Shown: positions 1 through 9,822 of the stretch, piece by piece | Layout of the letters: each line of letters starts with the position of its first letter | Position numbering within the stretch: the stretch's first letter is position 1 | Program-made: the position numbers and the translations under genes | Notes under the pieces: model-generated | What the model saw: only the letters and a program-made list of their open reading frames with translations | What the model was told of the DNA's origin: nothing | Database searches by the model: none | Source: an uncultured Bacilli bacterium | GTDB taxonomy: Bacteria > Bacillota_I > Bacilli_A > RF39 > UBA660 | Length of the DNA: 64,000 nucleotides | Direction of reading: 5' to 3' | Assembly: GCA_947588685.1 (NCBI GenBank) | Contig: CANPYM010000004.1 | Span: 1 to 64,000 of the forward strand

Positions 1-280
1 CGTCGTGGGCGTAGGAAAATTGAGGAGAGCTGTTCCTAGTACGAGAGGACCGGAACGGACATACCTCTGGTGTATCTATTGTCACGCCAGTGGCAGTGTA
101 GAGTAGCTATGTATGGAAAGGATAATCGCTGAAAGCATCTAAGCGAGAAGCCAACTTCAAGATGAGTTTTCCCATACATTATGTAGTAAGATCCCAGATA
201 GACTAACTGGTTGATAGGCTAGAGGTGGAAGCATAGCAATATGTTGAGCTGACTAGTACTAATAGATCGAGGATTTAATC
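1..280 (+). rRNA. rrl: 23S rRNA, 3' end (truncated by window start)
   Basis: Sarcin-ricin loop 'AGTACGAGAGGACCGGAACGGAC' and 3'-terminal 'GCTGACTAGTACTAATAGATCGAGG' recognised; 3' end approximate. Confidence 0.95.
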
Positions 281-341
281 CTATTATTCTTAGATGAGAT
301 TACACATTATCATGTTTTCAGGGAATTATTTTCCCATAGTA

Positions 342-448
342 AATTTGTGACGATAGCAAGAGTGATACACCTGTTCCCATCCCGAACACAGAAGTTAAGA
401 CTCTTAGCGCCGACGATAGTGTATGCGAAAATAGGGCGTTGCAAATTT
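342..448 (+). rRNA. rrf: 5S rRNA
   Basis: 'ACACCTGTTCCCATCCCGAACACAGAAGTTAAG' signature with complementary ends AAATTTG/CAAATTT, just downstream of 23S. Confidence 0.95.
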
Positions 449-458
449 TTTTTTGTCT

Positions 459-482
459 TAAAATGGCCTTGCCATTTTTTTG
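459..482 (+). terminator. rRNA operon terminator
   Basis: AAAATGGC-CTT-GCCATTTTTTT hairpin with T-run. Confidence 0.75.
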
Positions 483-540
483 TTGTTAAATCACCCTTTT
501 TATGATAGAATACATAATACGTATTTATGGGGGTGAGATG

Positions 541-1299
541 ATGAAAAATAACCGATGGGAGCGGATGAAAAAGTATAATTTTCGGCATCGTTTAGGTTTA
601 ATTATGCCAATAATTAGTGTGGGCTTTGTAATGGCTTTGGTATCGGAAATTACAGCCATCATTGTCTTTTTCACCCTCTTACCTCTTATGGCTATCTTGG
701 AAACTGATTTTGTGGAAAGCGCTGTCGTTAAAAGCTTTAAGAATACTTGCTTTTGTTTTTTTCATAATGATGATTATTATGAAGTAACCCAAAGGCTTAC
801 TAGTATGAAAGATTATGTTGATAGTAAAATTTTAAAAGACCGGACTGCTTATTATAAAATGAGTGCGGTTAATTTAATTAATCAATTACCTATCTATGAT
901 GCTGAAGATAAAAGAATGCATTATTCTTTTGTCTCACACGCTTATACGATGTATCTTTTCCGCATTTTAGAACGTAAGCGTTATGTCCAAGATGTGGTTA
1001 TAAATAGGGATAAGAGTAATGACGCCTTAAGTAGTTATGCTAAAGCTTTAGGCTATAAACCACACTCTAGACGTTATAAGTTATACCAAGTTAGTTTTAC
1101 TTTAACTGACGAAGTAGATAAGCCACATGTGGCTTTAGAATTAATTAATGAAGTAGGTCTTGATCAAGAACGATTTCGAATTGTTAAAGATGCCTCAACT
1201 TATTATTTGAAGATTCGCTATAGGCATATTATTAAAAGTCGTATCTTTAAAAGTGATGACTTAGGTGCGTCATCAAAGATTAAAACATTAGTGAAGTGA
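541..1299 (+). CDS. Membrane protein, unknown function (tandem paralog 1)
   Basis: ORF with start at ATG 541 after GGGGGTGAGATG; two N-terminal hydrophobic segments; similar to the next ORF. Confidence 0.75.
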   Translation: MKNNRWERMKKYNFRHRLGLIMPIISVGFVMALVSEITAIIVFFTLLPLMAILETDFVESAVVKSFKNTCFCFFHNDDYYEVTQRLTSMKDYVDSKILKDRTAYYKMSAVNLINQLPIYDAEDKRMHYSFVSHAYTMYLFRILERKRYVQDVVINRDKSNDALSSYAKALGYKPHSRRYKLYQVSFTLTDEVDKPHVALELINEVGLDQERFRIVKDASTYYLKIRYRHIIKSRIFKSDDLGASSKIKTLVK

Positions 1300-1308
1300 G
1301 GATAAACT

Positions 1309-2070
1309 ATGAAATCTAGAAGTAAAAGAGAAGCATTAAAACGTTATAATATTAAACATCGCCTAGCTTTAATCATTCCAGTCAGTATTTGGGCTTTAAT
1401 GGCCACAATACCTAATATCCCTGCTATTATAGGACTTTTCATGGCTGTTACTTTAGGGGTGTGGTTAGGATCTTCTGTAGAAAGACTTTTAATGAAAAGT
1501 TTTCGTCATTCTTGCTTTAGCCTTTTCCTTGGTTTTGACATTATTCAACGCTCGACGTCCATTAGAAATTTTTTAGAAGCCTGTCTTTTAAAAGATCCAA
1601 GAGCTTATTATAAGATGAACGCGGTCAATTTTATCAATCAGTTACCTGTTTATAATACAGATAATAAAAAGCAAGTTTATAATTTTTATTCTCAAGCTTA
1701 TACGGTAAGACTTATTAGATGGGCAAAAAGACAAAATTATATTGATAAAATAGATATTGTTGATACCTATAAATATCAAAATCTCCATATTTACCGAATG
1801 GCTTTAGGCCTTGGCAAACAAAAAAGAAAATACCATATGTATAATGTTTATTTTACATTAGCTGATTCAATGGATAAAACTAAAACTTCTTTACGTCTTA
1901 TTAACGCTGCCGGCTTGGATAACCGTCGTTTTAAAATTGTTAAAGAAGGAAACACGTATTATTTAAGAATGCGTTATGGTAATATTATCGCAGATAGACT
2001 AAAACGTGATGAAAGTAAAATCAAGCCGGAAGAACATGCCCGGATGAAAGTCTATCGTAAACATAATTAA
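1309..2070 (+). CDS. Membrane protein, unknown function (tandem paralog 2)
   Basis: ORF; shares 'AYYKMxAVNxINQLPxY' and 'TYYLxxRYxxII' with the upstream ORF. Confidence 0.75.
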   Translation: MKSRSKREALKRYNIKHRLALIIPVSIWALMATIPNIPAIIGLFMAVTLGVWLGSSVERLLMKSFRHSCFSLFLGFDIIQRSTSIRNFLEACLLKDPRAYYKMNAVNFINQLPVYNTDNKKQVYNFYSQAYTVRLIRWAKRQNYIDKIDIVDTYKYQNLHIYRMALGLGKQKRKYHMYNVYFTLADSMDKTKTSLRLINAAGLDNRRFKIVKEGNTYYLRMRYGNIIADRLKRDESKIKPEEHARMKVYRKHN

Positions 2071-2132
2071 CAGATATTTAAAAAATGTTGTCTAACATAT
2101 AAAAAGTTTGCTATAATGATAGTGGTGATTTT

Positions 2133-2582
2133 ATGGAATATAAATATACATCTCATAGTGTAACAGAGACACTTGAGTTAGCCCAAAATTTTGAATCAGA
2201 GAAGTTCCCTAATATGGTAATTTGCCTAAATGGTGAATTAGGAAGTGGCAAAACGATGTTTGTTAAAGGTATTGCCCAAGCTTTAGGCATTGAAGAAAGT
2301 ATTACCTCACCAACATTTACAATTGTTAAAGAGTATGATGGCGAGCTACCTTTATACCATTTTGATGTTTATCGTTTAGATGGTAAAACAGATGGCATTG
2401 GTATGGAAGAATATTTTACTAAAGGTGGCGTCGTTGCTATTGAATGGGCCGATACAATTAAAGACGTCTTACCAGAAGAAAGATTAGAAATAAAATTTAA
2501 GGTTGTCGATGAAGATAAACGTGTTCTTATCATCACTCCTTATGGAACAAAATATGAAGAATTATGTGAGGCGGTATTGTGA
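2133..2582 (+). CDS. tsaE: tRNA threonylcarbamoyladenosine biosynthesis ATPase TsaE
   Basis: GELGSGKT Walker A, SPTFTIVKEY, HFDVYRL; next to tsaB. Confidence 0.93.
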   Translation: MEYKYTSHSVTETLELAQNFESEKFPNMVICLNGELGSGKTMFVKGIAQALGIEESITSPTFTIVKEYDGELPLYHFDVYRLDGKTDGIGMEEYFTKGGVVAIEWADTIKDVLPEERLEIKFKVVDEDKRVLIITPYGTKYEELCEAVL

Positions 2583-3196
2583 AAATATTATTTTTAGATA
2601 CGTCTTCTTTTTTTGCTACAGTGGCAATTATTGAAGATGGAAAGATTAAATACTTATTTCAAGAAGAAATAAAGGATGATATGGCATCAAGGATGTTGCC
2701 TGTCATTCAAGAAGGCTTTAATCAAGTATCATTTACAATTAATGACATTGATAAAATAATGGTTGTCAATGGTCCAGGTTCTTTTACGGGTGTCCGCATT
2801 GGTGTGACTATTGCTAAAGTTTTAGCGTGGTCTATTAAAAAAGATATTATTCCGGTATCAAGCCTTGCTTTTTTAGCGACAACGAGAACATCTTCTAAGT
2901 ATATTATTCCGATGATTGATGCTAGAAGAGGATACGTTTATGCTGGTGTTTATGATCAAGAATTAAACAGTGTTTTAGCTGATCAATATATTGCCTATGA
3001 TGCTTTAAAAGAATATTTTGAAGATGGTACAATCATCAGTCATGATGAACTTCCTATGGCAACTAAACCAGAGTTAGATGTTCTTAAAATAGTTTCTAAA
3101 TATCAAAATAATGAACCTGTTCCTTGTCATAGTGTTAACCCTAACTATTTGAAGAAAACGGAAGCGGAAGAAAAATTAGAGGTAAAAAATGATTAG
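2579..3196 (+). CDS. tsaB: TsaB
   Basis: LFLDTSS, GPGSFTGVRIG; gene order. Confidence 0.93.
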   Translation: MKILFLDTSSFFATVAIIEDGKIKYLFQEEIKDDMASRMLPVIQEGFNQVSFTINDIDKIMVVNGPGSFTGVRIGVTIAKVLAWSIKKDIIPVSSLAFLATTRTSSKYIIPMIDARRGYVYAGVYDQELNSVLADQYIAYDALKEYFEDGTIISHDELPMATKPELDVLKIVSKYQNNEPVPCHSVNPNYLKKTEAEEKLEVKND

Positions 3197-3614
3197 AAAA
3201 GTAGTTAAAAGTGATTATGAAAAGTTAATTAAATATTATCGTTTGTTTGATGATAGCCAAGTTGAACTATTTCCAACGGATCCTTTTGCCCATTTACTTG
3301 TCTACGAATTAGATAATCAGATTGTTGGCTTTGTTAACTACAGCATTATTTATGAGCGAGCTGAAATAAATTATATATATATTGAGGAAGAGTATCGTAA
3401 TAAACATATTGCGAGTGAATTTATGGAATTAATTATTACAGACGCTATTGATAGTGGCTGTGTCAATATTTCTTTAGAAGTTTCCGTTAATAACAAAGCA
3501 GGCCTTGCTTTATATGAAAAATATGGCTTTGAACGTAAAGCCATTCGCAAAAATTATTACCCTGATGGTGATGGGGTCTTAATGGTGAAAGAGTTGGTAA
3601 AAGATGAAAAATGA
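3189..3614 (+). CDS. rimI: GNAT acetyltransferase, RimI-like
   Basis: GNAT fold motifs 'IYIEEEYRNKHIASEFM', 'LALYEKYGFERKAIRKNYY'; between tsaB and tsaD. Confidence 0.85.
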   Translation: MIRKVVKSDYEKLIKYYRLFDDSQVELFPTDPFAHLLVYELDNQIVGFVNYSIIYERAEINYIYIEEEYRNKHIASEFMELIITDAIDSGCVNISLEVSVNNKAGLALYEKYGFERKAIRKNYYPDGDGVLMVKELVKDEK

Positions 3615-4611
3615 TGTATATATTTTAGGCATAGAATCTAGTTGTGATGAAACGAGTGTATCAATTGTTAAAAATGGTGAGGAAGATATTGCTACAGTTG
3701 TTTTATCACAAATGGATACCCATGCTAATTATGGTGGCGTTGTTCCCGAGATTGCCAGTAGGATGCATGTTGAAAATATTACGATGGTCATTGAGGAATG
3801 CTTAAATAAGGCTCATATGACGATGGATGATATAACAGCTATTGCTGTAACTTATGGACCAGGTTTAATTGGTTCTTTGCTTGTAGGGGTAACGGCAGCT
3901 AAAACGCTTGCCTACGTTTATAATAAACCCCTTGTACCTGTTCATCATATTGCTGGTCATATCTACGCTAATAACTTAACGAAAAAGATGAGTTTCCCCC
4001 TTATAGCTTTAGTTGTCAGTGGGGGACATACGGAACTTATTTATATGAAAGATAACTATAGCTTCGAAAAAATTGGTGGAACCTTAGATGACGCTGTCGG
4101 TGAAGCTTATGATAAGGTAGCGCGCATTGTTAAAGTTCCATATCCTGGTGGACCATTAGTTGATAAAATGTCTTATCAAGGAGAGGATAATTATGATCTT
4201 CCTTTACCCCTTGATGACGATTCATACAATTTCAGTTTTAGTGGCTTAAAGAGTGCGGTTATTAATCTTGTTCATAATGAAGAACAAAGAGGACATACTA
4301 TTAATAAGGAAGATTTAGCTTGTTCTTTCCAAAAACGCGTTGTGGATATTTTAACCAAGAAGACTATGCGAGCTTTAGAACATTACAATGTTAAGAATAT
4401 GATTATCGCTGGTGGGGTGGCTGCTAATAGTGGCATTAGAACTAAATTTACAGAGTTATGTGCTGAAAATGGTGTTGATCTTACGATACCAGAGTTTAAA
4501 TATTGTACGGATAATGCGACGATGATTGCAGCGGCAGGATTCTTTGCCTATGAAAAAGGTAAAAGAGCTGACCTTGACCTAAAAGCTAAAGCTAATACAA
4601 AATTAGAATAG
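3604..4611 (+). CDS. tsaD: tRNA N6-adenosine threonylcarbamoyltransferase TsaD
   Basis: GIESSCDETS, HHIAGHIYAN, VSGGHTELIYM. Confidence 0.96.
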   Translation: MKNDVYILGIESSCDETSVSIVKNGEEDIATVVLSQMDTHANYGGVVPEIASRMHVENITMVIEECLNKAHMTMDDITAIAVTYGPGLIGSLLVGVTAAKTLAYVYNKPLVPVHHIAGHIYANNLTKKMSFPLIALVVSGGHTELIYMKDNYSFEKIGGTLDDAVGEAYDKVARIVKVPYPGGPLVDKMSYQGEDNYDLPLPLDDDSYNFSFSGLKSAVINLVHNEEQRGHTINKEDLACSFQKRVVDILTKKTMRALEHYNVKNMIIAGGVAANSGIRTKFTELCAENGVDLTIPEFKYCTDNATMIAAAGFFAYEKGKRADLDLKAKANTKLE

Positions 4612-4620
4612 AGGGAATAA

Positions 4621-5298
4621 ATGAAATGTCTTATCTTATGTGCTGATCATAATGATGATGCTACCATTGAGCCATATGCTTTAATGGAAATTGATGAAGG
4701 GATAACGGCTTTAGATGTCTTAATTGATCAGGTTCATCAAATTGCGGAAATTGATCAAATATATGTTGTAACTAATGGTAAAAGTTATGATGCTTTTCTA
4801 AATTGGTATGATAATCGTTATTCTGATGTTAAGATTATTAACGATAATACGACTTCGCCTGATGCCAAGTTAGGAGCAATTGGCGATATTAAGTTCACTT
4901 TAAATTGTGAAAATATCAACGATGATTTACTAATTATCGCAGGTGATGCGGTATATGACTTTGACTTATTAGATATTTATAACTATTATAAGCTTAAAGA
5001 AGCGCCAGTCATCGCTGTTAAAAAAGCTTTAAATTTACTAGATTTAAAACGCTATGGTGTTGTCAGATTTGATGATGATAATAAAATTATTGAAATGCAT
5101 GAAAAAGTAACAGATCCGATTGGTAGTCACATTGCGTTAGCGCTTTACTTTTATCCAAAAGAGGTTATTAGAACATTTGATTATTATCTATCTGAAGGAA
5201 ATAAGACGACCTCACCTGGATATTTCCTTGAATATTTATATCCTAATAGTGATACTTATGCCTATGTTATTGATGGTGAATATTATACGTTAAAATAA
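4621..5298 (+). CDS. Nucleotidyltransferase-like protein (NTP_transferase family)
   Basis: 'DLLIIAGDAVYDFDL', 'KRYGVVRFDDDNKIIEMHEKV' resembles sugar-phosphate NTases. Confidence 0.65.
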   Translation: MKCLILCADHNDDATIEPYALMEIDEGITALDVLIDQVHQIAEIDQIYVVTNGKSYDAFLNWYDNRYSDVKIINDNTTSPDAKLGAIGDIKFTLNCENINDDLLIIAGDAVYDFDLLDIYNYYKLKEAPVIAVKKALNLLDLKRYGVVRFDDDNKIIEMHEKVTDPIGSHIALALYFYPKEVIRTFDYYLSEGNKTTSPGYFLEYLYPNSDTYAYVIDGEYYTLK

Positions 5299-5383
5299 AT
5301 GTAAAAGGTTTGTTTATCAAGCCTTTTTAATTGACTTTAAGACCTTTATATAGTACAATTGTTTTAGAAACGGAGATGTAGTT

Positions 5384-6751
5384 ATGGCTGAAGAAAATAT
5401 GAAACATATGCCTCAATTTGTTCGCACGGGATTTTTATGGCAAATTGAGGGGGGACATGTTTTAGTTAAACAAAATAGATGGGGTAATAATGGTAAAATT
5501 CGGGCCGTTGCCAAGTTTTTTTATGATAGGAAAGTAATTGAAGAAAAAAAGTCTCTTAGTGAACTATCTAATGATGAATTAAGACAAGAACTTAGAAATG
5601 CTGAAAGAACATCTGAAGAAATTGAAATGATTAGAAGTGAGCTCTCTTATCGTAGACGTTTATGGGTACGTCAATTATCTGACGAACAATTAGAAAGTAA
5701 AAAAGATGAAACGGGAAGCCAATTACAAAGAGACTTAATCAATGCAGAAATTGAATATCGCAAAAGTAGAAGAGACAATAATCTTCCTCTTGAAGAAGTA
5801 CGAAGGGATGAGAAGCTTCAAGACTATAAATTAACTTTTGTACATGAAAAAAGATTCAAGGGATTTAAAACTAAAAATGGTGCCCGTATTGTATGGCCTT
5901 GGGAATCAGGTATCGTTTTATCAACTGGTACAGTTACCATTATAACACCAGCTATTTCTGAAATTTCTAGAGATAAAGTTAGGGTAACATTTGATACAAA
6001 CTATATGTATCATGTTGCGGATCCTGAATTATTTGCTTTTAGAATTAATGAGCACAGAGGTGTTTCTGGTGTTGAAAGACAAATTGGTGTTTTGCTAGAT
6101 AATGATGTTCGTGAATATGTAAAGTCGGTTTCAGCCGATACGTTTAGAGAAAAAGGTTATAAAGCATTGAAAACACTGCTTCGGTCTAAAATTAGCGAAG
6201 TAGAAAAAGATTATGGTATAGAACTAGAAGATTTTACCTTAAGTAAAATACAATTGCCAAATGAGATACTTGAAAGAGAGGATGAACTAAAAGCTGCCGA
6301 AGCTGAATCTTCAAGAAAAATAAAGTTAGCTAAAGCAGAGGCAGAAGCTGCTAAGATAAAAGCAGAGGCAGATGCATACGCTGCTAGACTAAGTGCCGAG
6401 GCACAGGCATATAAAGATCAAAAACGGCTTGAAGCAGCAATAGAAACAGTAAAAACTTTAGGTTTACCACTTGACCCTAACCAGTTAGCAGCAATAATGG
6501 CTGCAACGGCAGCCGACAGTAACGTTGTTGTCAATACTTCTGGCGATGCATCTAAAATGGATACTACAACTGCTGTTGTGACATCGCAACAAATCGGAAA
6601 AGTTAGTCAAAAGCAACAACAAGGACAAGATCAGCAGCCAACTCAGCAACAAGGTCAACCACAACCACCTGCTCCAACTACTCCAACTACTCCAACTACT
6701 CCAACTGATGGTGATAAAGTATCAAACGATGGAAAAGCAAGAACCCGCTAA
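5384..6751 (+). CDS. SPFH/Band-7 domain protein
   Basis: Central SPFH-like region, Ala/Glu-rich coiled coil 'AEAEAAKIKAEADAYAARLSAEAQAYKDQKRLEAAIETVK', low-complexity Q/P/T tail. Confidence 0.75.
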   Translation: MAEENMKHMPQFVRTGFLWQIEGGHVLVKQNRWGNNGKIRAVAKFFYDRKVIEEKKSLSELSNDELRQELRNAERTSEEIEMIRSELSYRRRLWVRQLSDEQLESKKDETGSQLQRDLINAEIEYRKSRRDNNLPLEEVRRDEKLQDYKLTFVHEKRFKGFKTKNGARIVWPWESGIVLSTGTVTIITPAISEISRDKVRVTFDTNYMYHVADPELFAFRINEHRGVSGVERQIGVLLDNDVREYVKSVSADTFREKGYKALKTLLRSKISEVEKDYGIELEDFTLSKIQLPNEILEREDELKAAEAESSRKIKLAKAEAEAAKIKAEADAYAARLSAEAQAYKDQKRLEAAIETVKTLGLPLDPNQLAAIMAATAADSNVVVNTSGDASKMDTTTAVVTSQQIGKVSQKQQQGQDQQPTQQQGQPQPPAPTTPTTPTTPTDGDKVSNDGKARTR

Positions 6752-6766
6752 TAAAGGAAACAATCT

Positions 6767-7054
6767 ATGAATATATATGATAAAGATGAACTAATGGCTC
6801 TAGCTGAAAAGTTAAATGATAAGATGCCATATGCTCCAGCATTAGAAGAACAATTATGTGAGGCATATCATCTTGTTAGTAAAGATGGCTATTTTAATCG
6901 TGATGATTCTTTGGTTTTAGCAGAACTTAAAGGCGAAGAACTAGAACCATTTATGGTTTATCCTCGCGCTTTTGTTAAGCCATCAGAAATGATTCAACTT
7001 ATTTTAAGAACGAGGTTTAATAATCTTGAAGATGAGCAAACTAAAACAAAATAA
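6767..7054 (+). CDS. Hypothetical protein
   Basis: ORF following the SPFH gene. Confidence 0.6.
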   Translation: MNIYDKDELMALAEKLNDKMPYAPALEEQLCEAYHLVSKDGYFNRDDSLVLAELKGEELEPFMVYPRAFVKPSEMIQLILRTRFNNLEDEQTKTK

Positions 7055-7078
7055 ACTACGCTAATGCGTAGTTTTTTC
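7053..7078. terminator. Bidirectional terminator between convergent genes
   Basis: AACTACGC-TAAT-GCGTAGTTTTTT. Confidence 0.75.
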
Positions 7079-7858
7079 ATACTTTTTTTCAATATAATAC
7101 ACTAAATAATAAAGAGTTGTTGCGACAATACATAAAAGAATAATGCCACTCATAACTAAATCTAGATTAAATACTTGTGATCCATACATAATAAGATATC
7201 CAATCCCTTTTTTAGATACTAAGAACTCACCCATAATGATACCAATTAAAGACATACTAATACAAATCTTTAAATTGCTGATAATTGTTGGAATATTACT
7301 TGGAAAGACAAGATAATAATATAATTTAATCTTACTTTTCGTAAATGATTTAACTAATTTAATCTTGTTTTCATCAATATTGATAAAGCCATTATAAATG
7401 TTGATAGTTAAAACTATTGAACTAATTAAAATAGCCATAATTATGATTGATGTGGTCGTTGTTCCAAACCAAATTAAAATAATCGGTCCTAAAGCGACTT
7501 TAGGTAGACTATTTAAAATGGTAAGATATGGTTCCATAACTTTGGCTAGAGTTTGTGATGACCATAAAAGACTAGCAAAAACAATACCAATAAGCATACT
7601 AATGATAAAACTGATAATAGTTTCATAAATAGTTGTTCCAATATGAATAAATAAGTTATGGCTCTGATATAATCCAACAATTGTATCGACAATTTTCTTA
7701 GGTGAGGAAACAATAAAAGCGTCGACAACTTTCATATCAGTTAATAATTGCCATAAGATAATAAAAATAATAAAGATTATAATTTGACCAAGGTATATTA
7801 ATATTTTTTTTGTCTTTCTTTTCTTTAAATAAAGTTGATGTTCTTTACTCATAATCAA
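7061..7858 (-). CDS. ABC transporter permease (NMT1/nitrate/sulfonate/HMP-type)
   Basis: Six-TM permease with 'GVFASLLW...PLLNSLPKVALGPIILIWFG' type EAA loop; next to matching ATPase and SBP. Confidence 0.85.
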   Translation of the reverse strand: MIMSKEHQLYLKKRKTKKILIYLGQIIIFIIFIILWQLLTDMKVVDAFIVSSPKKIVDTIVGLYQSHNLFIHIGTTIYETIISFIISMLIGIVFASLLWSSQTLAKVMEPYLTILNSLPKVALGPIILIWFGTTTTSIIIMAILISSIVLTINIYNGFINIDENKIKLVKSFTKSKIKLYYYLVFPSNIPTIISNLKICISMSLIGIIMGEFLVSKKGIGYLIMYGSQVFNLDLVMSGIILLCIVATTLYYLVYYIEKKYEKTTH

Positions 7859-8585
7859 TTTCCTTCCATATCAGTTGATAATATTCATTGAAAAGGGGTG
7901 TGTTGCGCCTTTCTGATGGGAGGGTGTTCTGATCAAAATTAATATCATATACTTTTTTTATATAACTAGGTCTTTTGGATAAAATGACAACTTTATTACA
8001 AAGCGTTACAGCTTCCGAGATGTCGTGTGTAACTATAACTAGAGTTTTATGCTCAGCTTTTAAAATACTATAGACATCATTAGATATATTTAGTCGTGAT
8101 TGAAAATCAAGAGCACTAAAAGGTTCATCCATCAAAAGAATATCAGGCTTGATAGCTAAACTGCGGATAAGGGCAACTCTTTGACGCATTCCTCCTGATA
8201 AGTTTCTAGGATAACTATAAATGAAGTCTTTAAGTCCATATTTATTTAAAAGATTAAGAACATATTCTTTACTATCACTATCTAATTTACCTTTAATTTT
8301 AAGCCCAATAAGGCAATTATCTAAGACATTAAGCCAATCGAATAAAGCATCTTCTTGAAGCATATACCCGATTGTTTTATTATGATAATTAATTGTTCCG
8401 CTTGACGCTTTTTCTTGTCCATTTAAAATTGATAAAAGAGTAGACTTGCCACAACCACTAGGTCCTACAATAGCAACAAAATCCCCATCTTCAATATCAA
8501 GGGATATGTTTTTAGTAGCTACTATTTCGCCTTTAGGGGTGTGATATACTTTAGAAACGTTTTTTATGGATAAAATATTAGTCAT
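7845..8585 (-). CDS. ABC transporter ATP-binding protein
   Basis: Walker A GPSGCGKST, LSGGMRQR signature, LLMDEPFSALD. Confidence 0.93.
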   Translation of the reverse strand: MTNILSIKNVSKVYHTPKGEIVATKNISLDIEDGDFVAIVGPSGCGKSTLLSILNGQEKASSGTINYHNKTIGYMLQEDALFDWLNVLDNCLIGLKIKGKLDSDSKEYVLNLLNKYGLKDFIYSYPRNLSGGMRQRVALIRSLAIKPDILLMDEPFSALDFQSRLNISNDVYSILKAEHKTLVIVTHDISEAVTLCNKVVILSKRPSYIKKVYDINFDQNTLPSERRNTPLFNEYYQLIWKEIDYE

Positions 8586-9561
8586 TATTTTGATTTTGAA
8601 CTAATTTACTAAAATCTACTCGTTTATCAAGAAAACCATTTTCAGCGACGATATCTTGCATATGATTAAATCCTTCTTCGTTAATTTTAGTAGTATCATA
8701 CCAAGAATCAATTTCCCGGTAACGACCGATGACAGTAGCGATATCATCTAAACTGGTATCTGGAAAATAATCAACTAACAATTTAGCTAATTCTTCATCC
8801 GAATGTGTTTTTGTATAATCAATTCCTTTTTGGATTGCTTGGGTAAACTTTTCAATTACTTGCGGATTATTTTCAATATAGCTTTTTAAAGCATTAAAAG
8901 TTGTATAAGGAACTTCCCCACCAATTTCTCCAACGGAACTTATAACGTATCCTTTACCTTCTTTTTCTAGCGCTAGAGCATTAGGTTCAAATAAAGTAAC
9001 CAAATCACCATTTCCTCCAATAAAGGCCCCTGATAAGCTAGCAAAATCAACACTCGTATCGACTATTGCATTAATACCTTTTTCTTTTAAGGTATAGTTT
9101 AGTGTCATAGCGGGCATACCGCCATTACGACCTCCTAAAATAGTTTTATTTTCTAAGTAATCAAGATTAAAGTTATCAATTTTTTCTCGAGCTACAAGAA
9201 AACTACCATCTCTTTTAGTTAAACCGGCAAAGTTAATAAGATAGTCTTTCGCGCCACGGTTATAGATATATAAGGTTTGTTCACTACCACAAAAACCAAT
9301 TTGAACATCACCTGACATAACAGCGGAAGCAACTTTATCGGCTCCACTAGTTAAAATAATTTCTACATCCAAACCAGCATCTTTGAAATATCCCTTCGCA
9401 TCAGCGACATACATTGGTGTATAAAATAGACTGTGCGTAACTTCAGCAACTTTCACTGAGGTAAGTTCTTCTTTTTGCTCATCTTTTTGACTATTTTTAA
9501 TGACAAGATAAAAAGTTACAATAAAGGCAATACAAATTAATGGAATAATAATTTTTCTCAT
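8578..9561 (-). CDS. ABC transporter substrate-binding protein (NMT1/ThiY-SsuA-like)
   Basis: 'HSLFYTPMYVADAKGYFKDAGLDVEI' typical of NMT1-type SBPs. Confidence 0.85.
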   Translation of the reverse strand: MRKIIIPLICIAFIVTFYLVIKNSQKDEQKEELTSVKVAEVTHSLFYTPMYVADAKGYFKDAGLDVEIILTSGADKVASAVMSGDVQIGFCGSEQTLYIYNRGAKDYLINFAGLTKRDGSFLVAREKIDNFNLDYLENKTILGGRNGGMPAMTLNYTLKEKGINAIVDTSVDFASLSGAFIGGNGDLVTLFEPNALALEKEGKGYVISSVGEIGGEVPYTTFNALKSYIENNPQVIEKFTQAIQKGIDYTKTHSDEELAKLLVDYFPDTSLDDIATVIGRYREIDSWYDTTKINEEGFNHMQDIVAENGFLDKRVDFSKLVQNQNND

Positions 9562-9646
9562 TTTCTTCTCCTTTCTTTAACTAGTATATTCATTACGCTT
9601 TATAATGTGTTATAATGTGAATGATAGGATTAGAGCTTTATAAACG

Positions 9647-9777
9647 TGTAAATAATTGACGATTACTTTCTAAAATTAAAAATAGGCACTATAACTTTGA
9701 CAATTATTTAAATACACAAAAGTAATATTTTGAAAAAATAGATATAATAATTGTCAAAAATAAATAATTGACAATAG
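9647..9777. promoter_or_regulatory. Cluster of TTGACAATTATTT-like motifs in divergent intergenic region
   Basis: AAATAATTGACGATT (about 9650), TTGACAATTATTTAA (9697), AATAATTGTCAAA (about 9747), AAATAATTGACAATA (about 9762), in both orientations. Confidence 0.4.
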
Positions 9778-9822
9778 GAAATGTTAATGAATTGTGTTAA
9801 GATGGTAGCGATGGAGGATTTT

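Noticed and set aside
310-588. 92-aa minus-strand ORF
   Set aside because: Overlaps the 5S rRNA and its terminator; chance ORF.
6674-6706. Microsatellite TCCAACTAC x3-4 in the SPFH gene tail
   Set aside because: In-frame 9-bp units encoding PTT repeats in a low-complexity tail; length changes would not shift frame, so not a phase-variation switch.
7398-7628. Plus-strand ORF antisense to ABC permease
   Set aside because: Entirely inside a well-supported permease gene on the other strand; no RBS.
9716-9731. 16-bp match ACAAAAGTAATATTTT also present at 35067-35082
   Set aside because: A 16-bp AT-rich match is within chance expectation for 64 kb of this composition; flanks do not align well.
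9562-9780. TPP riboswitch upstream of the NMT1-type ABC importer
   Set aside because: Looked for the CTGAGA-type THI-box core on the minus strand and did not find it; thiamine/HMP specificity left unassigned.
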